Positions 35,101 through 45,300 of a stretch of 64,000 bases of DNA are shown here, in pieces. The first letter of the stretch is position 1; each line of letters begins with the position of its first letter. Origin of the DNA: Gordionus sp. m RMFG-2023 (lineage: Eukaryota > Nematomorpha > Gordioida > Chordodea > Parachordodidae). The stretch spans positions 2,482,846 to 2,546,845 of the forward strand of contig NC_088779.1 of NCBI RefSeq assembly GCF_954871325.1, given 5' to 3'. The position numbers were made by a program, and so were the translations under genes. The notes beneath the pieces are model-generated. The model searched no databases. It saw only the letters and a program-made list of their open reading frames with translations, and was not told where the DNA came from.

Positions 35101-37805
35101 TTCATATATAGAATGCAAATAAATTCTGGCAGTTTGTCTTGACCAGATCTTTTCACTTTTAAATATAAATTTAAAGATATCCTTGAATTCTTCCGAGTCA
35201 AATAGATTAAATGGTAGATTGTTTTTTATAATATATCTTAGTATAAGCTTATTCAATTGTTTGTTTTCCTCGGGTTGTAGTTTTCTGATACCCGATAAAT
35301 GTTTGGGCATTATTTCTTTAGCTTGGAAAATTAATTCAGGATGGCATATCTTTATATGATTTTTAAGGTTGGCTAAAAAATATTAAAAATTTTTAATAAA
35401 GGATTTATATAATTGCATCCCTACTATATAAGAAGCCTAACTCTAATGGACTTATATCTCATAACTGTCATATTAATAAATACTATGTATTTTTATCTCT
35501 ATTCTTCTGATAGCCTAAGATGATCCACGAGATATATACATATATATTCAATTTTAATTTTTAAAACCGATATTATAGTAGACAGGATGCTTTCTTCCTC
35601 CTGGCTGAATAAAGCGTTTCGATAAGACGCCGCCAATATCTCGGGCTTGTTTAGCTGCTGTTTGATAGCCTTTTTAGCTAGAGAAGATAATATGGGGTCG
35701 TAGAGTAATCTATACCATCTAAATATCAACATTAAAATTTGGTATTTTGTAAAATTAAGAATATCATCTGCCTATTGTATTTTTTCAGAATTTTAAATAA
35801 AACGATGGCTGTTAATAAACTGGCGATAGAGCAATTATATAAAAACCTTTCTTCGATCTCTTTAAGGGAAAAGTTGCAAGTGAATGTCACGCATTGTTTG
35901 ACCCTCCTTAGATCGTTGGACTGGATGGTGTTAATGATTAGCTTGATGTCGTCCACAGGTTTCCATTTTCCGAATTGGTCGGTCATTATACCTGTAGTAT
36001 TATTGCTATTAAAATATTTAGGCAAATTCGACGAAGTTCTACTAAAATTATTCGATTTTTTGACGACACTGTTATTAGTGCCTATTCTCGCGTTGGTATC
36101 GGCCATTTTATTTTTTTGGTTCTTCATCTTTCTCTTGAGCGAGTTAATGTTGCCAGAAGAAGATTTCGAGAATTTTGAAGATCCTTGCCTTTGGTGGAAA
36201 GAAGTTCTAGAAGCCTGCCGAGATTCCGACAATCGACTCGTTGATGCGGAGGACATGGGATTTACGAAATTAGATTTTTCGTACGAAATGTCACCATCTA
36301 TCAACGACGAATTTGGATTGATAGAAGCTTTCTCATGGTATGCCACGGATGTAGTAGTCCCACTATTCTTCTCTTCATCCTTAGACTTTGCGCCTTTATT
36401 AGAATCTTGCCCTATATTCTATGATACAAGAGCGTTTATTTTATTTTTAAATGGGGTTGAGAAAGAAATCTAGTCTTATTAGGATTCGTTTTATAGTTAA
36501 GCCGCAAAAAAAAACTTTTAGCAATGAACAACGCATTGCTAAACCATGATCGCGGTCACGTGTAAACCTTAGAGTTTAAAACAACGCACAAAAAAAGTTG
36601 ATCTACAAATTTTCTAAACAGACGATAACAAAAAATGTTGTTAATTTTCTTTTTTCCTCGTGGAATTAATTTTATACATGAATTTTTATGGGTTTGAATT
36701 AAATAATTTAAAAAATTTTTTTTTATGCTTTTATCAGATAAATGATCTCAGCATTGCTGTTACTGATAAAACAACCTTTCAATAAGCACTATTTTGTAAA
36801 CAATGTTTTAAAATTGTTTAAGAGTTTTCCGAAACATGTATCTATAAGCCTAAACTAAAGTAAGGGGTAATGTTCTGAATATAAAAAAAAAGAATGGCCA
36901 TAACCAGGAAATCAAATTTTTAGCCTTGTAACATTTTATAAGGCAATTTATATAATTTTTACTAATAATAATTAATTATAATCAGCACAATTTATATTTT
37001 TATTTTCCAATAATAAATTTAATAATCAATTTTTATCAATAAACCGATATACCATTTCTATGATTTACATTTTTTAATAATTATTAAATTTTAATATACA
37101 CACACATATATATATTATTAATATATTACTACGATTGTCCATTTTTAAAAATGGCTAACTCAATGCTTTATTCAGAAAAATATTATGCCAGCTTAAAGAT
37201 TTTGCTCACAGACGACACAAAGGTTTGGACATCTATTAACGAAATATCAAGGCTTAGGCAATATTTTCTGCTCAAACCGAGCGGTTTAACAACACTAGAT
37301 TTATTTATGTATTAAAATGCAATAAAAGACACCCATTTTTAATTATTAGCCTATACCAGAGTTTTTAAAAGATACTTTTTAAATGGATCTAGATACAGAT
37401 ACATCGTCTAAAATAATATCTAGATACAGATATTTTAATCAAAAATCTATCTAGATACAGATACCACATTTATATCTAGATACAGGATCTAGATACAAGT
37501 ATTTAGATCTTTTAACAACTCTAGCCAATACACACATTCAATTGTCACATTTAATCTTATAGCCCTTTTAACCTTTTTCTAGGATAATAGTTAATAATAT
37601 TTTTTTAATGCGCATAATATTATATTTGTCCAATAAAAATATCCAAGTGTCGTTTCCTTCCTTGTTTTGAGAAAGTATTCGAAAAAAAAGAAGGGAATAT
37701 ATATAAACAGGAAAAAGGTAAATTATTATACCTGATCGATATTGGATGAATATGACGACGTAGACAAATGAACATCATTGGCGGATTGTAATGAATTTGT
37801 GTCAT
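26079..37805 (-). CDS. MCRS1: Microspherule protein 1 (MCRS1/Rcd5), nine exons, 5' end missing
   Basis: MCRS1 is a nuclear and centrosomal protein found in the NSL histone acetyltransferase and INO80 complexes; fly Rcd5 is the orthologue. Exons on the minus strand: 37805-37732, 36418-35847, 35718-35568, 30478-30340, 29601-29230, 28549-28470, 27337-27254, 26989-26795, 26141-26079. All eight junctions use GT..AG and agree in phase, giving about 576 residues plus stop. In order the protein has a low-complexity Ser/Asn-rich N-terminus, the MCRS_N domain (GKWKPVDD, then ERWYRLLYDP), a TAKDLQDHW..MK segment, a FSDMENLL acidic motif, a short helical stretch, and a C-terminal FHA domain (AVLQGRAVKFLIKSRE, FGR, IDIDLTLEGP, VSRLQGHFKL, FYITNEGHRPFF). 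This order matches human MCRS1. The initiator exon was not found; the 37.8-kb exon is entered in phase 1. Introns are swollen by transposons. Confidence 0.88.
26261..26466. mobile_element. Palindromic MITE, same family
   Basis: GGTTGTTAAG ... CGGCTAACTCACTATTTTAG ... GAGTTAGCCGTTTTTAAAAA ... CCGTTTAACAACA. Lies between the last two MCRS1 exons. Confidence 0.78.
26795..26989 (-). CDS. MCRS1: MCRS1 exon 8: FHA domain core
   Basis: A 195-nt phase 0/0 exon. VSRLQGHFKLK matches human ISRKQGVIKLK; a Ser/Asn-rich insertion follows, then EFYITNEGHRPFFLEGKPIL (human DFFIANEGRRPIYIDGRPVL) and DKSLIE (human NNSVVE). The donor GAG|gtttag is weak, and the frame closes immediately after it, which forces a splice or a premature end here. 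A decayed copy lies at 46690-46886 on the plus strand. Confidence 0.9.
27254..27337 (-). CDS. MCRS1: MCRS1 exon 7: FHA domain
   Basis: An 84-nt phase 0/0 exon, acceptor tattgatag, donor CGTAAG|gtaata. It encodes VSFGR, the FHA GR motif (human ITLGR), then PIDIDLTLEGPCRK (human QIDVDLSLEGPAWK). Its exon-end sequence CGTAAG also precedes the next acceptor. Confidence 0.9.
28265..28405. mobile_element. Truncated palindromic MITE next to MCRS1 exon 6
   Basis: ATGTTGCTAAACGCTTAGAT through GCCATCTATAAGAAAAATCT, then the family sequence stops. It lies just downstream (in gene direction) of exon 28549-28470. Confidence 0.62.
28470..28549 (-). CDS. MCRS1: MCRS1 exon 6: start of FHA domain
   Basis: An 80-nt exon, acceptor tttgttacaag, donor AGAGAG|gttttt. 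It reads EFDDCTFAVLQGRAVKFLIK then SRE, matching human DFDNQTLAVLRGRMVRYLMRSRE, the first strand of the FHA domain. Phase 1 in joins exon 5 exactly (KEI-GSNAEF). Confidence 0.9.
29230..29601 (-). CDS. MCRS1: MCRS1 exon 5: acidic motif and coiled segment
   Basis: A 372-nt exon, acceptor tttttaaag, donor AAATCG|gttttt, phase 1 in and out. NLQFSDMENLL matches the human VLNFSDAEDLI motif. A Ser/Pro-rich linker follows, then RFQKIDRLENELPMWQSIID, corresponding to human REIRQLEQELHKWQVLVD. This exon is absent from the inverted pseudogene copy. Confidence 0.88.
29985..30301. mobile_element. Mariner-like MITE (AGTGCGCACAAATTGAGCG ends) in an MCRS1 intron
   Basis: Ends TAGTTCGCACAAATTGAGC and (reverse complement) AAGTGCACCCTAATTGAGCG. 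The MCRS1 pseudogene near 44.41-44.46 kb shows the uninterrupted sequence, so the insertion is later and the target is TA. No ORF. Confidence 0.82.
30340..30478 (-). CDS. MCRS1: MCRS1 exon 4: TAK-x-L-x-x-HW segment
   Basis: A 139-nt exon, acceptor ttgtatag, donor GATAG|gtttgt. It encodes TLDQFEQILRQYPSIF and RTAKDLQDHWLSMKHHVLL, aligning with human TLETFQDLLHRHP and RTAKALQAHWQLMKQYYLL. The intron before it is about 5.1 kb and holds the piggyBac and hAT insertions. Confidence 0.92.
30528..31095 (+). repeat. Dense GACTTGAGTCG-type subterminal repeats
   Basis: About fifteen variants of ACTTGAGTCG/CGACTCAAGT in both orientations, starting at TAGTGTTGTTAAATAGTCGA. The beginning is repeated at 30990-31095. 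This looks like the transposase-binding end of a hAT-type element; no transposase is attached. Confidence 0.6.
31890..32620 (+). mobile_element. piggyBac transposase fragment, C-terminal half
   Basis: Two adjoining reading frames: 31897-32097 (TIVGTIKKNKKQLPALFF, SSLFGFKENTTIVSYIPK) and 32109-32618 (LLKPEIITFYNLTKAGVDVV, SRRSNRWPLTIFYTIINISI). The C-terminal cysteine-rich finger follows (CYKCPRVKDKKTTLICLNC ... CRECYL) and carries a 24-bp tandem duplication repeating CLNCSKFI. A few residues are lost between the frames and the N-terminal half is absent. It lies in the large MCRS1 intron. Confidence 0.88.
33454..34735 (+). mobile_element. hAT transposase gene, left arm of a fold-back
   Basis: A BED-type zinc finger (CVYCDKIYSLHTATS / NLKNHIKICHPE, split by an intron at about 33650-33690) precedes the main exon 33754-34524 (start MPKHLSGIRKLQ) with hAT features: STDIWTGINSLSYCAITIHY, LALMHDNAKNM, and YRCLAHVINIIVKEGL. 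A second intron (about 34524-34574) leads into NLDAIKRLGEECLPKDEF. The dimerisation C-terminus is missing: sequence breaks at the inversion near 34735. It sits in an intron of MCRS1, antisense to that gene. Confidence 0.9.
34736..35385 (-). mobile_element. Inverted copy of the hAT transposase, right arm
   Basis: Reverse complement of about 33.67-34.33 kb. Long stretches are identical (for example the coding from MPKHLSGIRKLQ through SEEFKDIFKF); only a handful of differences are visible, among them one single-base deletion that shifts the frame after AITIHYIF. Together the arms form a palindrome with a loop of roughly 400 bases. Confidence 0.9.
35568..35718 (-). CDS. MCRS1: MCRS1 exon 3: MCRS_N domain
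   Basis: A 151-nt exon from acceptor gatatttag to donor ATATCG|gtttta. Spliced to exon 2 it gives ERWYRLLYDPILSSLAKKAI, the most conserved block of MCRS_N (human ERWYALLYDPVIS). It continues through ALFSQEEESIL, matching the human KALFSKAEEQLL segment. An equal-length decayed copy lies on the plus strand at 43179-43329. Confidence 0.92.
35847..36418 (-). CDS. MCRS1: MCRS1 exon 2: disordered region and start of MCRS_N domain
   Basis: The exon is 572 nt, from acceptor tatcatag to donor GAAAG|gttttt (phase 0 in, 2 out). A long Ser/Lys/Asn-rich stretch with a basic KRKMKNQKNK cluster (possible nuclear localisation signal) leads into FGKWKPVDDIKLIINTIQSN, the start of the MCRS_N domain, and ends CNFSLKEIEER. 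The frame has no ATG at the point where a bacterial-style caller would start (36346 is GTG), so this is an internal exon. Confidence 0.88.
37130..37302. mobile_element. Palindromic MITE, left end lost
   Basis: ATGGCTAACTCAATGCTTTA ... AAGATTTTGCTCACAGACGA ... GAGCGGTTTAACAACACTAG. Two other worn copies lie at about 6655-6811 and 42050-42212. Confidence 0.65.
37357..37523. mobile_element. hAT MITE with TCTAGATACAGAT repeats
   Basis: Flanked by GCCTATAC (37349-37356) and GCCAATAC (37524-37531). Ends CAGAGTTTTTAAAAGAT and ATCTTTTAACAACTCTA. The interior repeats TCTAGATACAGAT about six times. Located just upstream of the 37.8-37.7 kb exon in the MCRS1 intron. Confidence 0.78.
37732..37805 (-). 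CDS. MCRS1: MCRS1 exon 1 of those found (N-terminal, Ser/Asn-rich)
   Basis: Acceptor attgacag and donor CAG|gtataa bound a 74-nt exon read in phase 1, ending in phase 0. It encodes a low-complexity peptide with SLQSAND and STSSYSSN. It is placed here because the exit phase fits the next exon and the composition matches the disordered N-terminus; there is no conserved motif, so it is the least certain MCRS1 exon. Confidence 0.55.
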
Positions 37806-38099
37806 CTGTCAATAATTAAATAGTTTTAGTTTGCTATAAAAAAAATATATAAATTTCATAGATATACACATGTTTTGTTAACACATATTATCGTCTGCTT
37901 TTTTCGTGAAACGATAAATGTAAGAAAAAATTTCATACAAACACAAATGTAATAACCACCATCACTAGGTTACTTTTTTTTTATTCTTTTAATATTTTTT
38001 CTGTTTTTAGAATTAATATTCGTCCCAAAGTAAACACAAAATACAACAAATTTATATCTACTTCTACCTTCCTATGCTCAATCTTTAAAGAGGTAGTAT

Positions 38100-38760
38100 A
38101 GTACCACCAGTCAAAAATAATAGTTGTAAAGGAAGGCACAAATTATTTGAAGAGATATATACCATTTCCTGTGGGCATTCTCACAAGAGAGGTGTTCCTC
38201 TAGAAACGAGGATTCTTATTAATGAAAAAGCTATGGATATAAGATACTACAAAAATTTCGATATTGCTGATTACCCAGAAGCCATTCCATCATTCGTATC
38301 CATAAAAACGACAAAAGATCGGCTTTAATAAAAATATCGGCCCGGTTACCTCAGTGAAGAATATTTTAACCCCTGAATATACTACAACTAAATAAGGCGA
38401 TCTATTTTTGATCTATAATGATAATAATAAATTAATTATGTTCAGAACACCTGCTATGCTTGGATTAGCTAAGAAGGCTGATAATGAATATGGATGGAAC
38501 ATTTTATTCTGCTCCAAGTTTATGTTATCAGCTCTACATTATTCATATAATGCATCAGAATATGAAACCCATTGTATATGCTCTTTTACCAACCAAAAAT
38601 AAAGAAACATATGTATAGGTATTCACAGTGCTCATAATATTTTGTGCGGAGAATAATATATGGTGTAATCCTTTATCCGAATTTAAATGGTATGAAATGG
38701 ATTCAGGTCTAAATCACATTAATTAAATAGCAGAAACATACTCACTTTATGTTACCATCT
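38100..38760 (+). mobile_element. MULE/FLYWCH-type transposase fragment
   Basis: Frames contain a FLYWCH-like start (SCKGRHKLFEEIYTI), then MFRTPAMLGLAKKA and a decayed target-domain segment near 38.5 kb (SALHYSYNASEYETHCIC). This order matches Mutator-like transposases with an N-terminal FLYWCH finger. Several breaks. Confidence 0.55.
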
Positions 38761-38829
38761 AGAAAATTTAAAGAAAATAAATAACATATATATTAATTAA
38801 TTAAATATATATGTGTAAGAAATATTTAA

Positions 38830-40475
38830 GGTCGTTGTTAATTTATTAAAATTTTTATGAGAATATAAACGTTTGGATGAGCATGCACCGTTTTTCTATT
38901 TAAGGCATAATGAAAACCCTCCAAATGGTTATGCAGGCCATCTACTTTATATCTAAATAAATATAATAAAAATTTTTGAATTTATTAATTATGTTTTAAA
39001 TACCTTATCCATATGCCATGGGGAAATATGGCAATGGTTCAGCCATATTATATCCACTAAATTCAGCATGGGATTTTCAGATGCCATAGTATAGCAATTT
39101 CGCCTTTTCCCAAGATATATCTTTCTCCTTAAAGGGCAAAGTTGTCATGTGCCTCACAACTTTGTGAACATTGAAGTGGTTCAAGTACACGCTCACCAAC
39201 ACATGAGATTGACATTTGTGCCATAACGCTTAGGAATAATGGAAAAAATCCTAAACTAAATTATATTAAAATATAAATCATAAATTTAACCCTTTATAAT
39301 CATGTTAGGAAATTCAAACTTGAGAGCTGATATAGCAGCTGCCTCAAAGTCTTGGCCAAATCTAGGATTAAAGGATATCTGGCATTCGGCACAAAAATTA
39401 ATAATAGTTTGAAAAAACCTGAAATATATTTTCCTTGTTATCCAGAAGCAGCGCATAGACGAAATTTATGAAATACTGGCCCCCTATGCCTCAATCGATT
39501 TCTAAGATTGAGTTATCAGCAGAATATTCTATGGCAACTTGCAAAACGCTTTTTAATCCATGTAACAGGAACCATACATTTTTGGCACTGCCATATTGTG
39601 TTTAACCAACAGTTCGGGCAAATCTACATGGATAGAAAGTTTCACTTAGCTCCTAGCTTGTTTAATAAACTATATACCTTACATGCTATGTACAGAGGTG
39701 TAATGATACCTTTTGTCTATGCGCTGCTTCCGGATAAAACAAGGGAAACATATATCAAGCTTTCTCAAATTGTTATTAATTTTTGAGCTGAACGCCAAAT
39801 ATCTTTTAATCCTAGATTTGGCCAAACAGAATTTGATCAGCTGCTATATCAACTCTTAATTTTGTATTTCCTAATATGATTATAAAGGGTAAAAGTTATA
39901 ATTTATATTGTAATATAATTTTGGTGTGTATTCCACTATTCCCAAGTGTGGTGTATATGTCAATCTCTTGGGTTGGTGAGCATGTACTTGAACCACTCCA
40001 ATGTTCACAAATTTGTGAGGCGCATTGCAACTTTTCCCTTTTGTAAGGAGGAAGATACACTATTACATCTGAAAATCCCATACTCCTGGATTTTACAGAG
40101 TATAAGGATATGACATGGCTAAGCCATGATGCCATATTTAGACACGGCATGTGGATAAGATATTAAAAACATAATTAATAAATTCAAAAATTTTTCTCAT
40201 ATTTATTTAGATATAAAATTGATGTCCCCACACCAATAACCATTTGGAGGGGTTTAATCATGTCTTAAAGACATCCAAACATTTATATTCTCATAAAATT
40301 TTTAATAAATCATCAACATATTAACAACCTAAAAATTATCCAGATCAACAATGGATCTACAGAGGTGAAGAAATCAGAAATATGAACAAATTGATAAACA
40401 CATTACTAATTTAACAGCAATATATGAAAGAACGTCTGAAATTTCAGAATTTTTAGATAAAATATCCTTTTTTTT
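38830..40475. mobile_element. Palindromic pair of MULE transposase fragments
   Basis: Two copies point away from a centre near 39.55-39.65 kb. The minus-strand arm (about 39.47 to 38.83) encodes FVYALL, then NPRFGQDFEAAAISALKF and EFPNMIIKG, the MULE segment around the second catalytic Asp. The plus-strand arm (39.51 to 40.47) encodes FHLAPSLFNKLYTLHAMY, PFVYALLPDKTRETY, FNPRFGQTEFDQ, then further decayed sequence ending EQIDKHITNLTAIYERTSE. The arms have diverged noticeably, so the palindrome is older than the hAT one. Confidence 0.68.
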
Positions 40476-40479
40476 AGTA

Positions 40480-42335
40480 AATTTTAAATATTAAAACTAA
40501 CAATAGATTTCAGTATTTAAATTATATTACAGTTTTATCTTAATAATAAATTTATAAATGTTGATTTTTATTGAAATAAACAAGTAAAATATAATATCAT
40601 CAAAAAATAAAAGATTTATTAGTAAATTTTTTTAAAAATGACTTTGAAAATATTTTCTATTTATCTGACAATATATCTGACATAATAGATATGATTTCAT
40701 TATGAATTTGGGGTGATGTATATTGGGCATATTAATTACATAATTTTATTTAAAGGATCTTTTTGGATGGGGTATGAAAACATTGCTATAAATAGTCCAT
40801 AAGAATGAATTCTATTTTTATTTTTTTGCAGCATTCCTAATTTTTGTAGCAGTGTCACAAAAGGGTGCTTCTATATGCTAAGAAATAGCATCAAATCAAA
40901 TATTGATTTAAGATAATAAGATTAGTTAATTTGTTGGCTTACCAAAATTGTTGTTATCTCAGTATCCTTATTTGATTTTTATCATGCAAAGAAGGCCAAA
41001 TTTTTGCCCCACCCCCTGGAGCTAGGGTCTTGAATATAAATAAGCATTTCCTACAATAACAAAAAGTAATTAAAAACAACTTTGAACAGAACATTAAAGG
41101 TTGAATATATTTTTTGAAAAACATTACAAATTATCTATATGCTATAATCTATAGACATTAAGATTTAAAATGTTATATTATATTAGGTCATTATTGGTTT
41201 GTCTAAAAATTAATAAAATGTCAAAAATATTTATAAAAGTTATAATATTATATTTAGATATAAATAGTAAATATCCTAAATAATACCATATTTAGGATTT
41301 CAAAATAATGAACTTAAAATTAAATTATATTAGGCAATACATAAATTCACTGGAAATTTTTTTATAATAAAACAATGATTTAGGCCTCATTTATAATAAA
41401 TCATGAAATACAGCAATTTCATTCAAGTGATGTAGAATATACAAATACTATCGTTTGGCAACGTATTATGCATCACTTGTAAGAAGAAGTTATGATAAAT
41501 GAAGTCAAAGTTTAGAACTACAAAATGTACACTAGAACAAAAAATTAATTTATAAACCTTTTTTACTGTAGGAATAAATGTCCAACATTTCATCCTGAAA
41601 GAATTTCTTCTTCTTAACAGGTCTTGAACTTCGCCGTAATGAGGTTTCCATTAATTTGTCCTAATTTTAATATATTGTTAGAAATAAATGAATGTCACTT
41701 ATTGAAGGTCACGTGACATATTTCAAACAATGAATAATGACAGGAACTATATTATGTCGGTTCTTGTTTTTTTAAGAATTAGAAAAGCTTAAATTTTTAT
41801 AATCATACCTATTGCAACTCGTTTCTTATTCGGTTTATTTTTGCATTTATCGTGCTGGGTTATGAAAAATTTAATTAGGTATCTTATCCAGAGCTTATTA
41901 TTTTTTTCAAATATGGGAGATTTTATTATCAGTTAAAGTTGATTACTATTTCATTCAGACTTGGATTTGGAAGCACCAATTTTAAAATTTGTTTTAAATA
42001 TTTCATATTCTGTAAGTGTCTATTGTCTAATCGGGTGCAGGGTAGTGATGTTAAAAAAAATTAAGATTTTAACCAAAATAGTATTTTTTATGTCTCAAAC
42101 GGGCAAATAAAAGGTCAAACCTTCTTGCGAGCTAAATTTTCAGGCTTACATAATTTTGGGTAAAATTTTAATCAAGCAGTTTTTAGATCTTTTAACAATA
42201 CTAAGATGATGTACTACTTAAAAATGGGGAGGGGGGGGGGGTGGCTAAAATAATATAATGTATAAAATCGATTTTGCTAAAGAGAAAAATGAAAAGCAAA
42301 AAGATAAAATGGTCTATACAACGCTAGTGCCACAA
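40480..42335. other. No gene seen
   Basis: AT-rich; a worn palindromic MITE at about 42050-42212. Directly precedes the MCRS1 pseudogene. Confidence 0.5.
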
Positions 42336-42339
42336 ATAG

Positions 42340-45300
42340 TGTCGTCAAAAAATCGATTAATTTTAGTAAAACTTCGTCAAATCTGTCCAAATATTTTAAT
42401 AGCAGTAGCACTACAGGTATTATGACCTACCTATTCGGAAATGGAAACCTGTAGAAGACATCAAGCTAGGCATCATCCAGCAGCATCTACATGAACGAGG
42501 GGGAGGGGGGGTGTAGGAACAATTTGAGATCAAATAGGACATAATTTTTCATGTAAAAATTAATACTTTTATTTAGACCTATTATAATCAATTCATCAAC
42601 CAAATCTATATTTCGCAAATAATGATAGACATTATTTTTCAAATAAAACTTTCTGCTATTCTTACAAATGTAATTTAAAACGTTTAGACATTTCCAGCAA
42701 AATGCTATAATAATGAATTCATTGTAAATGATGGGGGTTTTAATTGAATTTATTATCGAAAAAATAACACTTTTATATTCACAAAATGTCTATAGTTGGT
42801 AGTAGAGATAAAATAATTTAAGTTATTCTTTTTAAATTTTCTGAAAGAGTATCAATATAATTAAAAAGGTGAAATTTAAAATAGGGAAACATCGGCGCCG
42901 AAGGCGGTGAAAAGTTTTTAAGGGGATAGACATAGGTTTTTGAAGGAGGTTTGCATCCAGTTAAAATCCTGTCATGTAGACGCTGCCATCTAGTCCAACG
43001 TTTTAAAGAGGGTCAATCCTTGGCATTCAATTGCAACTTTTCCCTTAAAGAGCGAAGAAAGGTTTTTATAAAATTGCTCTATTATCAGTTTATTAACAAT
43101 CATCATTTTATTTAAATTTGAAAAATAAAATAGGCAAACGATAATTTTAATTTGATATATTTTAATGTTGATTTTTAGATGGTATAGATTACTCTATGAC
43201 CCCATATTATCTCCTCTAGCTAAAAAGGCTATCAAACAGCAGCTAAACTAGCCCGAGATATTGGCGGCATCTTATTAAAATGCTTTATTCTGCCAGGAGA
43301 AAGAAAACATCCTGTCTACTATAATATCGGTTTTAAAATTAAAATTGAATATATGTATATATCATGTGGATCATCATAAGAAAAATTACATTTATTATTA
43401 TTGATGGGAGATGAGTCCATTATAGTTATAGTAAGCCGGAAATACCGCGATATCGTTCATGGAGGCGTAATTTATAAAATACTACTTAATGCTAAATTAT
43501 TATGGTATCGTTTAGCGGTGAATTGCATGTCGCTTTATCCACATTACGATATTTCACGTTTACTATAAACGAGGCCTTAGTTTTGGCCAAGACTTTTAAT
43601 TTTTAGGAGTTTTACCTATATTTTTGATTCCTATTCATATCTAGGCGAATATTTAATCATCAATCTGGGTTAGTTAGACCCTTTCTGAATTCTGGTTCTC
43701 GCCGGGAAAAGTAATCTCCTTCTTGATAAATGTTGGAAAATTTATTTATATCCAAAAGAATATTGTCATTTTGATTTCATATTGTATTGCTTATTATGAA
43801 TGCGTGTCATATAGTAGTAACTATGATTAAATAAAACTTTAATTTTTGAGAGTTGTTTACCACAATCCTTGCATAAAATATAATCTACCAAACATTTTAT
43901 TTTCGCCAATTTCGCGTTATTGTATTCGTCTTAAACACAATCTACCAATAATTTCCATACAAGTTTTTATTATCACAAATATAACGTTGGTTGAATTGTG
44001 TTGTGTTAAATATTTTTTTAATTATAATATTTATCTTTAAAAAAATTGTCTGCGATTATCGAATAAAACAATAATCCACCAATAGCGTAAGTATGTAAAA
44101 GTTGATCATGGATGATCTGATTCAAATTTTATATTAATGCATAGTGTTTTATTTGTATAATTTCCACTTAGAAAAATAGTTTAAAGTATTTTGCGCGACA
44201 AGTTTATAGAGTTAATAATATTATTATAGAAAGAATTAATATTTTTAGGTAAGAAGAATATGGTAAATAAGATATACTTTTAATTAAATTACAAGATCAT
44301 TGGCTTTCCATGAAGCAACACGTTTTATTTAAAAAAGTTAATAAATAGCAATGTCACATTTTGAAAGGTAAATTTTTCTTAAAAATATGATCCTTAAAAA
44401 AATATAACATAAGCATATAAGAGCTAAATTTTTTTTAAAAATATGATCCTTAAAAAAATATAACATAAGCATATAAGAGCTATATTTCGTCTACACCACA
44501 AAACCTAGTGGAAAATTTACACCAGACTGGCCTTAGCCAATTATTTTTAGAAAAATTCTGGGCCGGACTTACAAAATAGTCGATAATTAAATAATTAAAA
44601 AATTCTCCCTTTTTTCAATCAAAGGCTGATAATTTTTTTTGATTTAATATTTTCCTAGTGGAGATATCAGAACGGACATTTATTCGAAATTATGATATAT
44701 TTTTTAAAATTTCATGATGGTTCTTAGTATAAATAAATATTATTAAAATAAAATTAATAAAGACCCAAACAAATCAATCAAATAATTTATAAACAAAGAG
44801 GACATTATTAACTTACCTGAACAAACGATTTATTCATAAAAATGAATTTAAAAGTGTACCATACATTGAAGCCTGTTGAGTGGCAATTAGGAGTGAAATA
44901 TGAACGATCATTTGGAGAATATGCCTTTCAATGGCGTCTACTACAGCCAATGACATTCACTCTGGCTTTAATATATGTATATACTTAATAAATTAAGTTC
45001 TAGATTAGTTAATAATGTCATTTAGGGCTGAATAAAGAATAAACCATAGATGGGTGGTTTATAGTTCTATAAATGTCGAGTTAATATTGTATGGCTCTTA
45101 AAAAATAAATGTATGAAAAGATATTATAATAGCTATTATATGTAAATCAAATATAAGTTTACAAAAATGTACGATTTTAATTTTTGCTTTGTCTACTTTA
45201 TATTACATATATTTTTTTTTAATATAATGCTTCCTTTGTTCACGCGATTTTGTATTAGTTGTAAACTTTAGGGATTAGCAGATATCGTAGTTTTATTGTG

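Noticed and set aside
35739-36473. Plus-strand 244-residue ORF with membrane-like segments
   Set aside because: It is the antisense of MCRS1 exon 2; the minus-strand frame has family motifs and matching splice sites.
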